The notes: generated by a model not told the origin, from the letters alone. Counted from the stretch's first letter, positions 1-9,047 are shown. The stretch is 64,000 bases of DNA from Sphingobium sp. 66-54 (GCA_001899715.1 MKWI01000023.1:1-64000); one strand, 5' to 3'. Numbers and translations: made by a program.

Positions 1-248
1 ATCAAAGCCTCCCGCTCAACGCAGGAGCCTTGAATCAATGTCACCGCTTGCGCGCAACCTTATTGAGTACAGAGCCTAGTCCAGACCAGTTCTTACATGA
101 AATGTATATCGGCGCCTTGCGCCTTGAGAAGGAGTGAGTTGGTTTCGGTGCCGCGTCTAAGGAGGGGAGCAGCTTTCGGGCCGCCAGCTTCGCATAGTCG
201 CCGAGAGCAACGTTTCGAGCAATAATCCTTGGCGAACGCAGCACGGTT
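1..248. other. Left-edge intergenic stretch, no supported gene
   Basis: This is the region downstream of the last gene of the catabolic cluster. The only ORF here (67 codons, minus strand) has no recognisable domain and no clear ribosome binding site. I see no RNA gene or strong hairpin. Whatever lies to the left is outside the window. Confidence 0.5.
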
Positions 249-1031
249 CTAATGCCGGATCGTCGCTAACGCGCCGCCGTCCACGCCCCAGGCTGAGCCA
301 TTAACGAACGATGCCCGGTCAGAGAGCAGGAAGGCGACCACCTCGCCAATCTCGGCGGGTTGGGCGATGCGGTTCATGGTCGCGACCTTGCCGAGTGCGC
401 GCTGTCCTTCCTCCACGCCGCCTGGGAACATCTGCACCAGCATCGCGTTGAGCAGCGGCGTCTCGACCACGCCGGGCATCACGCAGTTGACACGCACGCC
501 CTGCCCGCCATGTTCGCTCGCCGCCGTGCGGGTAAGGCCGACCACGCCGTGCTTGGTGGCATTGTAGGCGCAGGCCCCGGCCAGCCCGCGCTCGCTGGCG
601 ATAGAGGCGGTGTTGACGATAGCGCCGCCCCCCTGCCCCAGCATCACCGGCAGGCTGAAGCGCAGCCCCAGGAACATCGAGCGCAGGTTGATGCGGATGA
701 TCCGGTCGAACTCCTCGACCTCATAGTCCGCCGTCGGCGCCAGCTTCCCTTCGGTCCCTGCGTTGCTGTGCAGCCCATCGAGCCGGCCAAAGCGCTTCAG
801 CGTAGCATCGACATAGCGTCGCACATCCGCCTCCGCTGAGCAATCGGCCTCCACCGCTTCCACTTGCGCGCCGGTTGCCGCAAGCTCCGCCGCCTTCACC
901 CGCAGCGCCTCGCCGTTGATGTCGACCAGCGTCAGCTGCGCGCCCTCGCGCGCCAGGATCCGCGCGGTGGCAAAGCCGATCGCCCCCGCCCCGCCGGTCA
1001 CGATTACCACCTTGTCAGCCAGCATGGTCAT
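249..1031 (-). CDS. SDR-family NAD(P)-dependent oxidoreductase
   Basis: About 260 aa, a classical short-chain dehydrogenase length. The N-terminus has the Rossmann motif TGGAGAIG, followed by the NAG motif (HSNAG) and a YNATK active-site Tyr/Lys pair with an upstream catalytic Ser, so it should oxidise or reduce a hydroxyl/carbonyl group with NAD(H) or NADP(H). The ORF track extends it to 346 aa, but the extension runs through the upstream small gene. The chosen ATG overlaps the stop of that gene as ATGA, which supports translational coupling. It is the last gene of the catabolic cluster. The substrate cannot be read from the sequence. Confidence 0.88.
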   Translation of the reverse strand: MTMLADKVVIVTGGAGAIGFATARILAREGAQLTLVDINGEALRVKAAELAATGAQVEAVEADCSAEADVRRYVDATLKRFGRLDGLHSNAGTEGKLAPTADYEVEEFDRIIRINLRSMFLGLRFSLPVMLGQGGGAIVNTASIASERGLAGACAYNATKHGVVGLTRTAASEHGGQGVRVNCVMPGVVETPLLNAMLVQMFPGGVEEGQRALGKVATMNRIAQPAEIGEVVAFLLSDRASFVNGSAWGVDGGALATIRH

Positions 1032-1249
1032 TTGCCCGTCTCCCTTGATTTGCGGAACGGCAGCGTGAGGAGAAAGAGGATCAGCGAGGGCGTCAGCAGC
1101 TTGAGCGCCGCGCGTGCTTCCTCGGGGCGCAGCCGGGCATTGAGCGGCATGGTGCCGAATGCCTTGCCCTTGAGCACCAGTTCGTTGCCCTTCCGCTCGA
1201 TCTTGCTGATCGTCATCAGCTCGCCGCCATCGGCCGAATGAATCTTCAT
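1028..1249 (-). CDS. Conserved-looking 73-aa protein of unknown function
   Basis: A 73-aa protein coupled on both sides by ATGA overlaps: its start overlaps the stop of the FAD oxidoreductase and its stop overlaps the start of the SDR. This argues that it is a real translated gene. The N-terminal half looks like a small beta-rich segment (GGELMTISKIERKGNELVLKG), followed by a helix and one hydrophobic stretch (LLTPSLILFLLTLPF), so it may be membrane-anchored or bind a partner at the membrane. I do not recognise a family. It could be an accessory or assembly subunit for a neighbouring enzyme. Confidence 0.72.
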   Translation of the reverse strand: MKIHSADGGELMTISKIERKGNELVLKGKAFGTMPLNARLRPEEARAALKLLTPSLILFLLTLPFRKSRETGK

Positions 1250-2808
1250 GAGACGCGCACATCCTCGAAGTCGACATCGAGATCCTCAAACATCACCTGC
1301 GCGGTGGCACGGCCGGCGCCGAACACCCCGCCGCCCGGATGCTGGAACGGCCCGACCAGATAGAGCCGGTCCACGCCGGGCACGCGATACTGGCCAAGCT
1401 CGGGCGTTGGACGATGCGCGCCGGACTGATAGGTCGTCGTGGCAATGCCATGCAGGTCGCCGCGCATGAAGCTGGGTGAGGTCCGCTCCATGTCCACCGG
1501 CGAATCGATATGCGCTTCCAGGATGATGTCGCGGATATTGGGGATGAAATCCGCCATGCGGCCGATCATCACATCGGCATAATCCGGCTTGGCCTCGTCC
1601 CAGCTCCGTCCATCCGGCCGGTTGTAGGGCACATAGTCCCAGGCGTGGAGGATCGCCTTGCCCTCCGGCACGCGGCTCGGATCAAATTGCGAAAGCGAGC
1701 CGATGCCGATGAGCGGCGTGCGGACGAAGCCGCCATAGCGCAGATCGTCGAACGCGCGGCGCAGCGTCTCGTAGCTGTCCGGCATCAGCTCGATCATCAC
1801 CGCGTCCACGTCCGGCGCCTTGAACTGCAACGGCGCGTCCAGCGCGGCGTGGATGGTGATGCAGGCGGCATCGGTGATCTGGGTGCGCAGCGCATCCTGC
1901 GCGGCCTGCGGGGCCATGGCCGGCACCATCTCGGGTAGCAGATGCGGATGGATGGCGCCGATGACAGCATCGCGCGCGCTGTGGCGCGTGCCGTCATCCA
2001 GCACCACGCCGGTCGCACGGCCGCCCGCCGCCGTCACCTCCCGCACGGGCGCGCAGGCGATCACCGCGCCGCCATGATCCTCGATGCAGCGGATCAGCGA
2101 GGCCGTCAGGCTGCCGCTGCCGCCGCGCGCGACGCCAAAGCCGAATTTCTCCAAAAAGCCCAGAAACACATACATGCCGATGCCAGTCGCCTTCTCATCG
2201 GGCGAGACGAGATTCTCGCCGGCGACACGGGCGAAATGCATGCGCACCTCATCGCTCTCGAACAATTCGCACAGATGATCGTGGCTGCTCATCTGCATGA
2301 CGCGCCACAATTCGCGGCCCTCATAGCTGGAATCCAGCATGGCGTTGCCGGCGCCAACCGGCATGGGCGGCGTGTAGAGCGACGCCTGGATCATCGGCAG
2401 CCACGCGGCCGCCTGCGCCGAGACCTTGCGGAACGCCTCGGCATCCTTCTGCGAGAATCGCGCGATGCTGGCGGCCGACTTCTCGCTATCGCGATAGAGC
2501 TTGAGTGTGCGGCCGTCCTCGAACACCGACATCATCGGCACCTCAGGGAACAAATACTCAAGGCCGTATTTCGATTTCAGCCCCAGCTCGTCGTTCACTA
2601 GCATGGGATTGCCCTGGATGAAGATGTGACTCATCGAATGCTGGTCATGGCGGAAGCCCGGTAGGGTCAGTTCGCGGGTAACTACGCCGCCGCCGAACCA
2701 GGCGTTGCGCTCCAGCACCAGTACGCGCTTGCCCGCCACGGCGGCATAAGCAGCGGCGACCAGCCCATTATGGCCGGAGCCGATGGCGATGACGTCATAA
2801 TCGCTCAT
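1246..2808 (-). CDS. FAD-dependent NAD(P)/phytoene-desaturase-like oxidoreductase
   Basis: About 520 aa. It opens with a dinucleotide-binding motif (IGSGHNGLVAA) followed by the acidic residue that binds the FAD ribose (LVLERN). It ends with the FAD-contacting segment typical of the CrtI/amine-oxidase fold (GPFQHPGGGVFGAGRATA). Such proteins are often annotated phytoene dehydrogenase-related even when they act on other hydrophobic substrates. There are no carotenoid genes nearby, so carotenoid desaturation is unlikely. The ATG at the MSDYDV start has an AGGATT-type ribosome binding site; the longer ORF start lacks one. It lies 10 bp downstream of the serine hydrolase gene. Confidence 0.85.
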   Translation of the reverse strand: MSDYDVIAIGSGHNGLVAAAYAAVAGKRVLVLERNAWFGGGVVTRELTLPGFRHDQHSMSHIFIQGNPMLVNDELGLKSKYGLEYLFPEVPMMSVFEDGRTLKLYRDSEKSAASIARFSQKDAEAFRKVSAQAAAWLPMIQASLYTPPMPVGAGNAMLDSSYEGRELWRVMQMSSHDHLCELFESDEVRMHFARVAGENLVSPDEKATGIGMYVFLGFLEKFGFGVARGGSGSLTASLIRCIEDHGGAVIACAPVREVTAAGGRATGVVLDDGTRHSARDAVIGAIHPHLLPEMVPAMAPQAAQDALRTQITDAACITIHAALDAPLQFKAPDVDAVMIELMPDSYETLRRAFDDLRYGGFVRTPLIGIGSLSQFDPSRVPEGKAILHAWDYVPYNRPDGRSWDEAKPDYADVMIGRMADFIPNIRDIILEAHIDSPVDMERTSPSFMRGDLHGIATTTYQSGAHRPTPELGQYRVPGVDRLYLVGPFQHPGGGVFGAGRATAQVMFEDLDVDFEDVRVS

Positions 2809-2818
2809 GAATAATCCT

Positions 2819-3964
2819 CTAGATACAGGCGGATACGACAATATCCGAGAGTTTCTGGAAACGGGCGATATTGGCGGCCTGCGTCATCACGCCGGCGGTG
2901 AGGCAGGCAAAACTCACCTCCAGCCGGGGATCAACCCAGAACAAAGCGCTGCCCGCGCCATAATTGCCGAACGTCTCCGGGCTGGTCAGCGTGCCGAGTT
3001 GGTGCGGGCCGATCTGCGTGCCGCGCACGTTGAAGCCGAGGCCCATATAGGCCGGCATCTCCGCCCAGCCCGCGCGCAGATGCACGGTGCGATAGAGTTC
3101 GTTAGGGAAATCCTTGGTCCACACCTGCCGCGCCATCTCGATGATGCGGGGCGAGAGGATGCGCACGCCGTCCAACTCACCGCCGCGCCGCAGCATCTCG
3201 GCGAAGCGCGAGAGATCGGGCACAGTCGAGGCGCAGCCGACATGCGGCGCCTCCACGTCCGGATCCTCGAACAGCGCATGGTCGCCAGGGATCGTGCGCG
3301 AGAGGTGCTTGATCGGCACCGTGCCGCGCATGTCCGGCCGCACATGCCGCGCGTTGAGATCGGCACGCAGCCCCATGCTGGTGTCCTTCATGCCCAGCGG
3401 CTCGAACAGATCCTCGCGCAAAATATCGCGGTAGCGCCGTCCCTTGGGATCGGTGCGGCGCAGCGCCTCGCCCATCAGCACATGGTTGGCGAGCGGTGAA
3501 TAGTCGCAACGCGTGCCGGGCTCGACCACGCCGTGGACATTTTCGATCACTGCCTCGAACAGTTCGTCGAGTCGGTCCAGATACATGCCGGGCCTGGGCA
3601 TCCATACGCCGGGCAGGCCGGAGGTATGCGAGAGCAGGTGAAAGAAGGTCGCGCGGTTGCGCGGCTCGCCGGCGAACTCCGGCAGCACCTCCGAGACACG
3701 GGTGGTGAGCGCGAACCTGCCTTGCTCGATGGCGCGCAGGATCAGGATGTTGGTGAACGCCTTGCTCGTCGAGAAGATCGAGAAGACGCTATCGCGCGCC
3801 AGCAGCTTCATCCCCTCCCCATCCGCGGAGCCGATCGCCTCGTCGAACCCCACCACGCCGTGCCGCGCTACCCGCAGCACCGCGCCGAAATAGGCGCCCG
3901 CCGCGACATCGGCTGCGATTACGGCCTTGAGATGGTCGAGCCTGTCCTGCCAGAAGCCGCTCAT
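2819..3964 (-). CDS. Serine hydrolase, class C beta-lactamase/esterase fold
   Basis: 381 aa with the SxxK nucleophile motif at about residue 65 (STSK) in the usual context (SIFSTSKAFTNILIL). Next comes the TSGLPG segment and a tyrosine-containing motif (CDYSPLANH) in the place of the normal YxN. The family includes family VIII carboxylesterases, DD-peptidase-like proteins and LACTB-type hydrolases. No signal peptide is visible, so it is probably cytoplasmic, and inside a catabolic operon ester or lactone hydrolysis is more likely than antibiotic resistance. The YSP version of the second motif departs from canonical YSN. Confidence 0.85.
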   Translation of the reverse strand: MSGFWQDRLDHLKAVIAADVAAGAYFGAVLRVARHGVVGFDEAIGSADGEGMKLLARDSVFSIFSTSKAFTNILILRAIEQGRFALTTRVSEVLPEFAGEPRNRATFFHLLSHTSGLPGVWMPRPGMYLDRLDELFEAVIENVHGVVEPGTRCDYSPLANHVLMGEALRRTDPKGRRYRDILREDLFEPLGMKDTSMGLRADLNARHVRPDMRGTVPIKHLSRTIPGDHALFEDPDVEAPHVGCASTVPDLSRFAEMLRRGGELDGVRILSPRIIEMARQVWTKDFPNELYRTVHLRAGWAEMPAYMGLGFNVRGTQIGPHQLGTLTSPETFGNYGAGSALFWVDPRLEVSFACLTAGVMTQAANIARFQKLSDIVVSACI

Positions 3965-3978
3965 CGTCTTTCTCCCGT

Positions 3979-4734
3979 TCAGCCCGCCGCGATGATGCCG
4001 CCGTCGATCGCCAGCATGGCGCCGTTGATGAACTCAGCCTCGTCACTGAGCAGAAAAGCCACCGCCTTCGAGACATCGTCCGGCCGGCCGTTGCGCCGCA
4101 GCGGAATGTTCTTCGCGCGCCGCTCATAATCCTCGGCGCTGACGAAGCCCGCCGTCGCCGGCGTCGGCACCGAGCCGGGCGCGATGGCGTTGACGCGGAT
4201 ACCGCGCGGGCCAAGCTCGCCGGCGAGCACATTGGTCAGTGCCGCCACCGCGCCCTTGATCGCCGTATAAGCGCCGGTATTGGGCCGGCCGCGATAGGCG
4301 ACGGGCGAGGAATAATTGATGATATGGCCGACGGGCGCGGCGGGATCGCGATGCTCCAGAAACGCCTGCACGCCCCAGAACACCGCCTTGAGGCCGCTGG
4401 CGATCATCCGATCCAGCGTCTCCTCCGTCACCTTCTCAATCGGTTCATAGACCAGATAGGAGGCGTTATTGATGAGCACGTCCACCGGACCATAGGCGCG
4501 CGCAAAGGCAGCCATGACATCATGAAAGACCTGCCGGCTGCCTAGATCGCCGCCATAGGCCACGGCATTGCCGCCCGCCTCGATGATCCGCGCGGCGACG
4601 ACCTGCGCGCTCTCCTCGTTGAGATCGCACACCGCCACCACCGCGCCGAGGCTGGCCAGATGCTCCGCAATCGCCTCGCCCAATCCCCGACCCGCGCCAG
4701 AGATGAGGACCTTCTTGCCCGCCAGCCCGCTCAT
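3979..4734 (-). CDS. SDR-family oxidoreductase
   Basis: 251 aa with a Gly-rich cofactor motif (SGAGRGLG), a NNAS motif, a catalytic Ser (YSSPVAYRG) and a YTAIK tyrosine/lysine pair. The GRG variant plus an acidic residue at the end of the second strand (VCDLNEE) suggests NAD(H) preference by family rule. The start overlaps the stop of the SnoaL gene upstream by ATGA. It is the second SDR of the cluster and differs clearly from the one at 249-1031, so the two probably catalyse separate steps. Confidence 0.87.
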   Translation of the reverse strand: MSGLAGKKVLISGAGRGLGEAIAEHLASLGAVVAVCDLNEESAQVVAARIIEAGGNAVAYGGDLGSRQVFHDVMAAFARAYGPVDVLINNASYLVYEPIEKVTEETLDRMIASGLKAVFWGVQAFLEHRDPAAPVGHIINYSSPVAYRGRPNTGAYTAIKGAVAALTNVLAGELGPRGIRVNAIAPGSVPTPATAGFVSAEDYERRAKNIPLRRNGRPDDVSKAVAFLLSDEAEFINGAMLAIDGGIIAAG

Positions 4735-5141
4735 AGCCCGAACAGCCGTGCGACATAGTGGCTGTCCATATATTCATGGAGCGAGCCGATCTTGCCGTTG
4801 TTCATGCGGAACACCCAGCTATAGCGGTTGTAATAGGACCGTCCGTCCTGGAGCTTACCGTCGCTGTAGCTCTCCACCGCGACATAGTCGCCGTCCGAGA
4901 AGATGGTTTGCGGATGCACCTTGGGATCACCCGGTGCGAACATGCCGCGCACTGGGCCGAGAAACTCGTCAATGATCGCGTTGCCCTTATAGGCTCCGGC
5001 GCCGGGAATATCCTTGACCATCGGTTCCCAGACGCTGTTCTCGTCGAGGAAGGGGCGAAGCTTTTCGAGATCGCCCGTGCTGAGCGCTTCGAAGAAATCG
5101 AGCGCAAGCTGCTCGTTGGCGTTCTTGGCCTTGACGGTCAT
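4731..5141 (-). CDS. SnoaL-like (NTF2-fold) protein
   Basis: 136 aa, the size of a single NTF2/SnoaL alpha+beta cone. Visible family features are the N-terminal helix (ANEQLALDFFEALSTGD), the buried WEP motif in the first strand (ENSVWEPMV) and the end strand pattern (RYSWVFRMNNGKIGSLHEYMD). Members are polyketide cyclases, isomerases, limonene-epoxide-hydrolase relatives or non-catalytic binding proteins. It is ATGA-coupled on both sides with the SDR and with a second NTF2-like protein, suggesting the two NTF2 proteins act in the same pathway, perhaps as a pair. Confidence 0.8.
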   Translation of the reverse strand: MTVKAKNANEQLALDFFEALSTGDLEKLRPFLDENSVWEPMVKDIPGAGAYKGNAIIDEFLGPVRGMFAPGDPKVHPQTIFSDGDYVAVESYSDGKLQDGRSYYNRYSWVFRMNNGKIGSLHEYMDSHYVARLFGL

Positions 5142-5620
5142 TTAGGCGCTCCCGTTTCTGCGGTCGTGGGGATGGGCAGGACCGGCACATGGCCGCCCTG
5201 ATACAGCGCGACGTTGCCGGTACGGGATTTGAACTTCCAGCCGGAGTCGGTCTTGACGAACACGTCATCGAACGCACCGATGAAAATGCCCTCCCCCTCG
5301 CGCGGCCATTTGGCCTCCGGGTCCGGCGCGGACATCATCGTCACATAGCTGTTGCCGCGCGCCCGCGTGGGCGACTCCACGGTTATCAGGATGTTAGTCA
5401 TGACGTGGCGGGTCAGCCGCGCCTTGCGGTCACGGAAGATCGCGTGGACCTTGTCCTTGCCGTAATAGGGATGCTCGGGATCGAGCGGCCGGGCAAAGGT
5501 GCAATCCTCGACGAACAGGTCGGCCAGCGCCTGATGGTCGAGATCGTCGTTGAACTTGGCGAATTCGAGCACCAGCCGGGCGCAGGCTCGCTCGATCCCG
5601 GCAATCTCTGCCTCGGTCAT
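5138..5620 (-). CDS. Second SnoaL/NTF2-like protein
   Basis: 160 aa, NTF2-like fold, close in layout to the SnoaL_4 / ring-hydroxylating dioxygenase beta-subunit type: N-terminal helix (CARLVLEFAKFNDDLDHQALADLF), DCTF strand, then TRHVMTNILI and a C-terminal sheet (SGWKFKSRTGNVAL). I start it at the ATG preceded by AGGAGG at six bases spacing. The ORF track start is much longer and runs into the neighbouring gene. No Rieske alpha subunit occurs in the window, so it is not evidently a dioxygenase small subunit. Confidence 0.8.
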   Translation of the reverse strand: MTEAEIAGIERACARLVLEFAKFNDDLDHQALADLFVEDCTFARPLDPEHPYYGKDKVHAIFRDRKARLTRHVMTNILITVESPTRARGNSYVTMMSAPDPEAKWPREGEGIFIGAFDDVFVKTDSGWKFKSRTGNVALYQGGHVPVLPIPTTAETGAPK

Positions 5621-5633
5621 CCCCATCCTCCTC

Positions 5634-6020
5634 TTATTTCTGTTCAGCGTCGATATCGGCCAGTGCCTCGTTGGCGGCGCGGAAGCTGTCGACCGCGGCC
5701 GGCACGCCACCATAGATGGCGACCTGGAGCAACACCTCGCGGATTTCCTCGCGGCTGAGGCCGTTGTTGAGCGCGCCACGCACATGGGCCTTGAGTTCGT
5801 GCGGGCGGTTGAGCACGGAGATCATCGCCAGATTGATGAGGCTACGGTCGCGCCGCGCCAGCCCTTCCCGGCCCCAGACCTCGCCCCAGCAATATTGGGT
5901 GACGAGTTCCTGCAACGGCTGATTGAACGGGTTCGCGTTGGCGAGCGCGTGGTCGACATAGGCATCGCCCAGCACCGCCCGGCGAATCTCCAATCCCTTG
6001 TCGAACATGGCTTTATCCAT
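5634..6020 (-). CDS. Carboxymuconolactone decarboxylase (CMD) family protein
   Basis: 128 aa, the exact size of PcaC-type proteins. It shows the family pattern FNQPLQELVTQYCWGEVWGREGLARRDRSLINLAM and the C-terminal LSREEIREVLLQVAIYGGVP helix-turn. PcaC decarboxylates 4-carboxymuconolactone in the beta-ketoadipate pathway, but many relatives have other roles. Here there are no pca genes around, so the activity may be a related lactone/enol decarboxylation in the cluster's own pathway. It sits 13 bp upstream of the SnoaL gene and 12 bp downstream of an esterase-like gene. Confidence 0.85.
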   Translation of the reverse strand: MDKAMFDKGLEIRRAVLGDAYVDHALANANPFNQPLQELVTQYCWGEVWGREGLARRDRSLINLAMISVLNRPHELKAHVRGALNNGLSREEIREVLLQVAIYGGVPAAVDSFRAANEALADIDAEQK

Positions 6021-6032
6021 ATGTTTTATCCT

Positions 6033-7244
6033 TCAGATCACGGAGTAAAGAGCGTCGATCAGGCGGCGGGCGCGCGGCCCATTGTCGCCCACCGAATGAA
6101 GCTTGTTGCAGCTATAGGAGAAACCGATCCGCGCATCCGGATCGCCGAAGCCGATTGAGCCGCCAATGCCATGATGACCGAAGCTGCGCGGATTGGGGCC
6201 CATATAGACCGCCTCCGCCGTGTTGAGCAGCACGCCCAATGCCTGATGATAGGGCCGCTCCTGCATCAGCTCGATCTGATTGTGCTGCTCGGTAATCATC
6301 CGCTCGACACCCTCCTGCGATAGCAACGTCACCGCATTGATCGAGACCGGGCTGACGACCGAGCCATAGATGCGCGCCACGCCGCGCGCATTGCCGTGGC
6401 CGCTGCCGCTGGCAATCTCCACCTCGCGCCAGAGCGGCTTGTTGAGCGTGGTGTGCCACGGCTCGTCCGGGTTCTGGCGGAAGGCGAGTGGGCGCAGTGT
6501 CTCACCGGTCCACGCCTTGTCGGCCGGCATCTCCACGTCCTTGGCTGCAAACAGCCGCGCGTTCATGTTGGGCATGATCTCGGCAACGGTCTCCTGCTCC
6601 TTCGCGCCCATCCCGCCGATCCAATATTCCGCGCCGAGCGGCCCGGTGATCTCCTGCTTGATGAACGGTCCGACGGTGAGCCCCGTCACTCGCCGCATCA
6701 CCTCGCCCAGCAGATAGCCCTGATTGTGGACATGATAGGCCGCGCGCGTCCCTGGCTCCCACAAAGGCTCCTGCACCTCCAGCGCCTTCACATAGGCTTC
6801 CCGGTCGAACATGCCGCCCGGATACATCGGGTCGTTGGTCAGCACCGGGATGGCGGCGCGATGATCCAGCAGCCAGCGGACGAGGATGCCTTCCTTGCCA
6901 TTCTGTGCGAATTCCGGCCAGTAAGCTACGACAGGTTGGTCGATATCAATCAGGCCACGATCCACCAACATATTGAAGGCGATACCGGTCACGCCCTTGG
7001 CCACGCTCATCATGCAGACGGTGGTGTGCGCATCCCACGGCGTGGTCATCGCGCCGTCGCGCCAGCCGCCCCAGAGGTCCACCACCGTCTTGCCATCCAC
7101 CACCACGGAGCAAGCCGCGCCGACTTCATCCTCCTGCCGGAAATTCTCGGCGAATGCCTCCAGCACCGGCGCGAAGCGATCGTCCACCGAGCCTTGCAGG
7201 GCATACCAGTTGCCGCGCGCGTTGATCCTCTCGCTGACGTTCAC
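6033..7244 (-). CDS. EstB-type serine hydrolase (family VIII esterase / beta-lactamase fold)
   Basis: About 403 aa from a GTG start that has a strong GGAGAGGAG-type ribosome binding site. The 475-aa ORF in the track reads through the end of the next gene and is not supported. Catalytic SxxK is SVAK at residues 80-83, followed by the family tyrosine motif (YHVHNQGYLLGE) and a C-terminal HHGIGGSIGF segment that lines the active site. The protein should hydrolyse esters or lactones in the cytoplasm. The cluster therefore holds two distinct enzymes of this fold. Confidence 0.86.
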   Translation of the reverse strand: MNVSERINARGNWYALQGSVDDRFAPVLEAFAENFRQEDEVGAACSVVVDGKTVVDLWGGWRDGAMTTPWDAHTTVCMMSVAKGVTGIAFNMLVDRGLIDIDQPVVAYWPEFAQNGKEGILVRWLLDHRAAIPVLTNDPMYPGGMFDREAYVKALEVQEPLWEPGTRAAYHVHNQGYLLGEVMRRVTGLTVGPFIKQEITGPLGAEYWIGGMGAKEQETVAEIMPNMNARLFAAKDVEMPADKAWTGETLRPLAFRQNPDEPWHTTLNKPLWREVEIASGSGHGNARGVARIYGSVVSPVSINAVTLLSQEGVERMITEQHNQIELMQERPYHQALGVLLNTAEAVYMGPNPRSFGHHGIGGSIGFGDPDARIGFSYSCNKLHSVGDNGPRARRLIDALYSVI

Positions 7245-7344
7245 GATGCTCTCCTCTCCCGGACCTCCGGGCATTCTATGGCTGTTGCCGCCTCCTGTCG
7301 CTTGGTCACGGGCGAAGCGTGCTTGGCGGGGCGCGAAGCGGCGT

Positions 7345-8238
7345 TCATGCCGGCCGGTCGGGGTCGAGTCCCGCATCGGCCTCGACCACCTTGGCCATGG
7401 CGGTGAAGTCGGCATCCTCGCCCACTTCCTCCAGGGTGCGGCGGAGCAGGTCGCGGACATGGGTGCCTAGCATAAGGTGAACGCCGAGCGCCTCTGCCTC
7501 ATCCACGCACAACCGCATGTCCTTGTAGCTGAGCGCGGCGGCAAAGCCGAAATCGAAGGTGCGCGGCAGCACCGAGCGCGGCCATTTGTCCTTGGTCGCG
7601 GCGTTGACGCCGGTGGACTGGTTCAGCACCTCGATCATCTTGGCCGGGTCCAGCCCTGCCTTGATACCCATGGTCATGCCCTCCGCCGTCACCGCGATGG
7701 CGACCGCGCCGAGTAGATTGTTGACCAGCTTCATCGTCTGGCCGGCACCGGGCGTCTCACCCATGAAGAACGCCTTGCCGAAATGCTGGAGGATCGGCTC
7801 CACCTGCGGCCACAGCGCCGCCGGGCCGCTCGCCATCAGCGAGAGACGCCCCTCCCGCGCGCCCTTGACGCCACCCGAGACCGGGGCATCGAAGCTGGCG
7901 ATCCCGTGCTTTGCCAGCCCATCGGCCAGCCGCTGCGCCAGTTGCGGACCGGACGTGGAGAGATCGACCGCGATCTTCACCGCCTTACCCTGCGCCACGC
8001 CATCCGGGCCGAGCAATACCTGCTCGACGATATCCGGCATCGGCAGGCTGACCAGCAAGATTTCGGACGCATCCGCCACGGCCCGCGCACTCTGCGCCGC
8101 CTGCGCGCCTGCTTCCGCCAGCCGCGCGACTGCTTCATGCGACACATCATGGACGATGACGGGCAGCCCGGCTGCGCGCAGCCGCAGCGCCATGCCCGAA
8201 CCCATGCGGCCCAGGCCGATAAAACCGATATTACTCAA
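7345..8238 (-). CDS. NAD(P)-dependent beta-hydroxyacid dehydrogenase (3-hydroxyisobutyrate dehydrogenase family)
   Basis: 297 aa. The N-terminal Rossmann motif is GFIGLGRMGSGMA, the substrate-binding signature is DAPVSGGVKGAREG, and the catalytic Lys lies in KLVNNLLG. Together these place it in the HIBADH/glyoxylate-succinic-semialdehyde reductase family, which oxidises small beta-hydroxyacids or reduces the corresponding semialdehydes. A gap of 100 bp separates it from the esterase downstream, and its start overlaps the upstream MBL gene by ATGA. It probably acts late in the pathway on a C3-C4 product, which is inference. Confidence 0.86.
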   Translation of the reverse strand: MSNIGFIGLGRMGSGMALRLRAAGLPVIVHDVSHEAVARLAEAGAQAAQSARAVADASEILLVSLPMPDIVEQVLLGPDGVAQGKAVKIAVDLSTSGPQLAQRLADGLAKHGIASFDAPVSGGVKGAREGRLSLMASGPAALWPQVEPILQHFGKAFFMGETPGAGQTMKLVNNLLGAVAIAVTAEGMTMGIKAGLDPAKMIEVLNQSTGVNAATKDKWPRSVLPRTFDFGFAAALSYKDMRLCVDEAEALGVHLMLGTHVRDLLRRTLEEVGEDADFTAMAKVVEADAGLDPDRPA

Positions 8239-9047
8239 ATCAGGTCTCCAATGGGGTGCAGCGGGGGTAGATCGACCCGTGCCACGTCCGGCGCCGTGCC
8301 GGGGGGGAACGCGGTCAGCACGAGCGGATCGTGCCCCGGAATGATATGATCGAGCCCGCCCGCCAACGCGAACAGCCGGCGATGGGCATCGAGATAGGCC
8401 GGCACGTCGACGACGATGGGGAACGGCGTCTCGCGCACAAGATTGGCATAGAGGTGGCAGGCATCCGAGGCGAGCAGCACCGGGCCGCGCGCGGTGGCGA
8501 CTTCCACCCCTTGCAGCCCGGCGGTGTGGCCGGCAAGCAGGCGCAGGGTGATGCCGGGCGCAAATGGTTCGTCACCATCATGAAAGATCAGCCGGTCGCC
8601 GAACAGCAGATGCACCATCTCGGCGACCGGTCCAGCGTCGAAGGGCGCGCGCACCGTCTTGTGGGTCATGGCGCGGCTGGTGGCGAAGGCCAGCTCATCG
8701 TCCTGCACATGGAAGCGCGCATTGGGAAAAAGCGCGAGGCTGCCGGCATGATCGTAGTGCAGGTGGGTGAGAATCACGTCCGCGATTGTTTCCGGCTCGA
8801 TGCCGATGGCGCGCAGCCCCGCCTCCACCGGGCGGATCATCGTGCGCCCGCGCCGCGCCGCCGCCTCCACGCCGAAGCCGGTATCGACCAGCACCGGCGC
8901 CATGCCATCCCGCTCGATCACCCACACGAAATAATCGAGCGGCATCGGCGCGGCATGATCGTCCCCGCCGATGAAATTCTCCGCCGCCACCCGCTCGTGC
9001 CGGGCGTAGCGGATGGCATGGATACAGTGGGCCGGCGCGTCGCTCAT
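8235..9047 (-). CDS. MBL-fold hydrolase resembling N-acyl homoserine lactonases
   Basis: 270 aa with the metallo-beta-lactamase signature HxHxDH (THLHYDHAG) and downstream ligands in LAGHTAGLQG, ASDA and PGHD. The architecture resembles AiiA/AttM-type lactonases: a strand with LVDTGFG, the HxHxDH loop, then the Asp bridging ligand. The natural substrate could be a pathway lactone instead of a quorum signal, since neither luxI nor luxR is nearby. ATGA overlap to the P450 upstream and to the dehydrogenase downstream. Confidence 0.85.
   Translation of the reverse strand: MSDAPAHCIHAIRYARHERVAAENFIGGDDHAAPMPLDYFVWVIERDGMAPVLVDTGFGVEAAARRGRTMIRPVEAGLRAIGIEPETIADVILTHLHYDHAGSLALFPNARFHVQDDELAFATSRAMTHKTVRAPFDAGPVAEMVHLLFGDRLIFHDGDEPFAPGITLRLLAGHTAGLQGVEVATARGPVLLASDACHLYANLVRETPFPIVVDVPAYLDAHRRLFALAGGLDHIIPGHDPLVLTAFPPGTAPDVARVDLPPLHPIGDLI

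Noticed and set aside
41-244. 67-codon minus-strand ORF at the left edge
   Set aside because: No domain, no clear ribosome binding site, composition like random high-GC frames.
8235-9047. A quorum-quenching AHL lactonase as a firm call
   Set aside because: The fold fits, but neighbours are catabolic and no quorum-sensing genes are near, so the specific substrate is not supported.
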